Source: Pohlia nutans (Eukaryota > Streptophyta > Bryopsida > Bryales > Mniaceae). Taken from it: DNA of 64,000 nt. The position numbers and the translations under genes were made by a program. Within the stretch, counting starts at the first letter, position 1; each line of letters begins with the position of its first letter. Below the pieces are notes generated by a model. That model did no database searches. It was not told the origin of the DNA and saw only the letters and a list, made by a program, of their open reading frames with translations. Where the stretch lies: contig CM040094.1 of NCBI GenBank assembly GCA_022496805.1, forward strand, positions 1,488,001 through 1,552,000, read 5' to 3'. Below, in pieces: positions 61,702-64,000 of the stretch.

Positions 61702-63813
61702 TCACTTGAAGGAGGCTTCAATCTGTTCAAGTGTGCGACCGCGAGTTTCTGGGACATACATGGCAACAAATACCACTGTTCCCACACATTCGGCGGCGAA
61801 TATCCAAAAGGAACCTGTACATGCAAAGTTGCCCAAGAATGAGTGCTACCATCAAATAAACAAGCAAGTGTCTCTACCCCAAATAAAAAACTCAAACTGC
61901 CACATGTCGTTCATCGAAAAATCCTATTTAACAGTCTTAGAATGATGGACCTCAGCATGCTACTATTGCTTTCAACACGGCTCATATTCATTAGATACTG
62001 AACTTTCTACATTTTCAAACAATTGCTTTTCAAACAATTGCTTAGTCGAGACGATAAAGCACAAAAAACCATTTCTGCATCATCTACGAAGTGAAGATTT
62101 TTTTAGTTACATGAGAGGAAAACCATTGTTCATCTGTTTCAGATTTACCTGTTGAGCTCCAAAGAAGCATGTAGTTGAAAATCATGGTGACAGCGTACGA
62201 GCAAAACCAGTTGACCAGAGTTGCAACGCTTCCAGCTACGCCCTTTACGTGTGCTGGAAAGATCTGTACATTAAACAGTATTGAGATGAGGTAAAATGAC
62301 ACAATGGAACTAAGAAAATCTTCAAGCTACCTTGCAAATTGTTTAAAAGACAGCAGCTTAGAGATCCACAACTCACCTCGGACATGATAATCCATGGAAT
62401 GGCACCTATTCCCAATGAGAAAGTTGCGATATAAACCTGCACCACAAACACGCATCAATGAAGCAATTTCAACAAATCAACCCACACCAAACATTTAAGA
62501 ATTTGTAGGGAAATAGCCGCGTGACAATTACGTTAGAAACTACCTTAACCCTTAAACGTCACAGAGTTCAGAAACTGGATCATGAACAGATTCAAAGCCT
62601 TATAACTTTCTCAAACGATCTCATGACTTTCATCCAAGCCACCTTTGCAAGCCTATTAAATTCTCTACCAATTCAAGTAACTCCTGATGGAGAGATGTTG
62701 ATAATATTGTAGAGGCCTCCAAATGCAAGTATGTCAAATCTGTTAGGTAGATTTTATGCTGGCAATGGTCCTCTCATGTACACCTCATGTACATCTGAGC
62801 CATGCTAATATCTATTTTTGAGGCTAGCATCTACTTGTGTTCAAAGGGTCGGTACGTTTAGGGGTTTAATGACATTGCAATTGGCAGAGTTAACACAGCT
62901 ACAACACTTCTAGGGAGATTTCTACTAGTGAGAGTTGCACAATGCTAGAGACGCAGAACCAGACAGTAATTCAGACGTACAATTGAACCGAACACTTACC
63001 AGAAGGCTAACAAGTGCCAGCTCAGAAATGAAGGTGTTCAATGCCTCTGACATTTTCTCGGGTTGCAAAGTCTGTAGCACATGAACATAACACATTACAC
63101 AATCTTTTCAAGGTACAAAAAAATCAGGCATAAAAGATTCGAAGGAGCTAAGATACTCAGAAATAATACAATGGAAATGGAACGTTTCGGGGGTTAAGGC
63201 TCACCCGTAAGTAGAAGGAAAATCCCACGAGGAAGCAGCTAAGAGCCATGCCTCCCGCAGATATCTACAAGAACATACTTGTATGTCAAGGGCAAAGCAC
63301 ATGATCGTCTTCCTTTCTACAAATTCAAACGAATATGCTCCTTTCTAAGTTACAAAGCTCGATATCTCCCAGCTGTTAACAGTGAGCTCCAGAATCACCT
63401 AATCACATTTGAATATCCCATTTCACACTACTCCATTTTCAAAAGCGACTTTTTTTAGTTAGTGTCCACTTACCATGAGCAAAATACGCCTTCCTGCTTT
63501 ATCCATCAGCCCAGCTGCAGCAAGAGTCATAAAGACCTGCAAAAAAGTAATCAGAGAAGTAACATCATCTAACTGGCCTTCACCCGTCCCGCGCATTTAG
63601 ATTCAGTACATGTACTTCAGCCACAAGAGAATACAATCAGAACTCAGATTTATGTCACCCAACGTGACTTAGTTCAGAGCATGACACAACATAAAATATT
63701 CCGTGCAGATACCAGAGAGAGTGACAAAAAGGAGTTAAGAGTGTATCAACAGCCAAAGACTGGTACCTGTAGGGTGCCCAAAGCAACAGAGGCTACATCA
63801 GGATTGGAAACAC
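61702..63813 (-). CDS. ERD6-like sugar transporter, 3' part (gene continues past the right edge)
   Basis: Seven minus-strand exons in the window: 63813-63767, 63536-63474, 63264-63205, 63071-63000, 62436-62377, 62263-62149 and 61814-61702 (stop TGA 61704-61702). All have GT-AG borders and matching phases. The joined C-terminal part, about 176 aa, shows GVSNPDVASVALGTLQ, LMDKAGRRILLM (the D-x-x-GRR loop), GGMALSCFLVG and SLGIGAIPWIIMSEIFPAHV. Then come KGVAGSVATLVNWF, WIFAAECVGTVVFVAMYVPETRG and RTLEQIEASFK. The PETRGRTLEQI ending and GAIPWIIMSEIFP are typical of ERD6-like monosaccharide carriers. Many of these act at the tonoplast and export sugar from the vacuole; location here is inferred. 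Many short exons also fit this subfamily. Upstream exons lie beyond 64000. Confidence 0.93.
62545..62869. mobile_element. piggyBac-like MITE in an intron of the ERD6-like gene
   Basis: TTAA (62545-62548) CCCTTAAACGTCAC...CGGTACGTTTAGGGGT with TTAA at 62866-62869. It lies in the intron between exons 63071-63000 and 62436-62377 and is the inverse of 9468-9785. Confidence 0.75.
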
Positions 63814-64000
63814 CTGCATCGTTTTGAACTGGTGTCAGACTCCATTCCTTTTCAGTTCATTCAATACTCCAAGGCAGCGTCGTTTCCATTCATTTTTCAG
63901 ATGTTTACACAATACCAACATCTGAAGTATCGAGATACAATGACTTTTACAACATGTCAATCCGGAAACTGAGTCATCTTCAGGACTAAATAGTGCAACG

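Overview
The window looks like nuclear DNA of a land plant or close streptophyte relative. Three genes have plant-type protein sequence and GT-AG introns: an STP-type monosaccharide transporter (6583-8693, +), a CCR4-type deadenylase with the plant N-terminal extension (15229-20110, -), and the 3' part of an ERD6-like sugar transporter that runs off the right edge (61702-63813, -). Two more short open frames look genuine but I do not recognise them (11292-11720 and 59658-60083, both +). The sequence does not fix the species. The density of small transposons with conserved target duplications means the rest is mostly a transposon landscape.

The most striking object is a 12.8-kb DNA transposon, 27205-40006. 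It has 31-bp perfect terminal inverted repeats, a 4-bp target duplication (ATAG at 27201-27204 and 40007-40010) and two divergently transcribed genes. The left gene (-) is a 1,024-codon transposase-like frame with an RNase-H-like core of the DUF7869 kind, interrupted by one in-frame TGA. The right gene (+, 35445-39516) is a long frame of unknown function broken by three TAG codons and three frame changes, one of them caused by a visible 19-bp duplication. Directly upstream of each gene, in the same orientation relative to transcription, lies an array of the same 122-bp GC-rich repeat. Each unit can fold into a CACTTGGG...CCCAAGTG hairpin related to a palindrome at the element's right end. I do not recognise the overall architecture as a named family.

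Other regions, left to right. 1-473 is the C-terminal end of a retroelement endonuclease-like protein. 474-6500 holds a foldback element, SINE pieces and a CACTA-type MITE. 6583-8693 is the hexose transporter. 9-15 kb holds one small gene and several MITEs. 15.2-20.1 kb is the CCR4 gene, with a mariner-like MITE in one intron. 20.6-27.2 kb and 40-59 kb are repeats, with no gene recognised. 59.6-60.1 kb is a small Lys-rich protein gene. 61.7 kb to the end is the ERD6-like transporter.

Several non-autonomous transposon families can be defined here by ends plus target duplications: piggyBac-like elements (TTAA | CCCCTAAA...TTTAGGGG | TTAA, at least ten), hAT-like elements (ends CTCGGGGG, 8-bp duplications), CACTA-type MITEs (3-bp duplications), a TA-flanked mariner-like MITE, and a tRNA-derived SINE with a TCTA tail. 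Several are nested, which gives a relative age order. All protein family calls were made by eye; no search was run.
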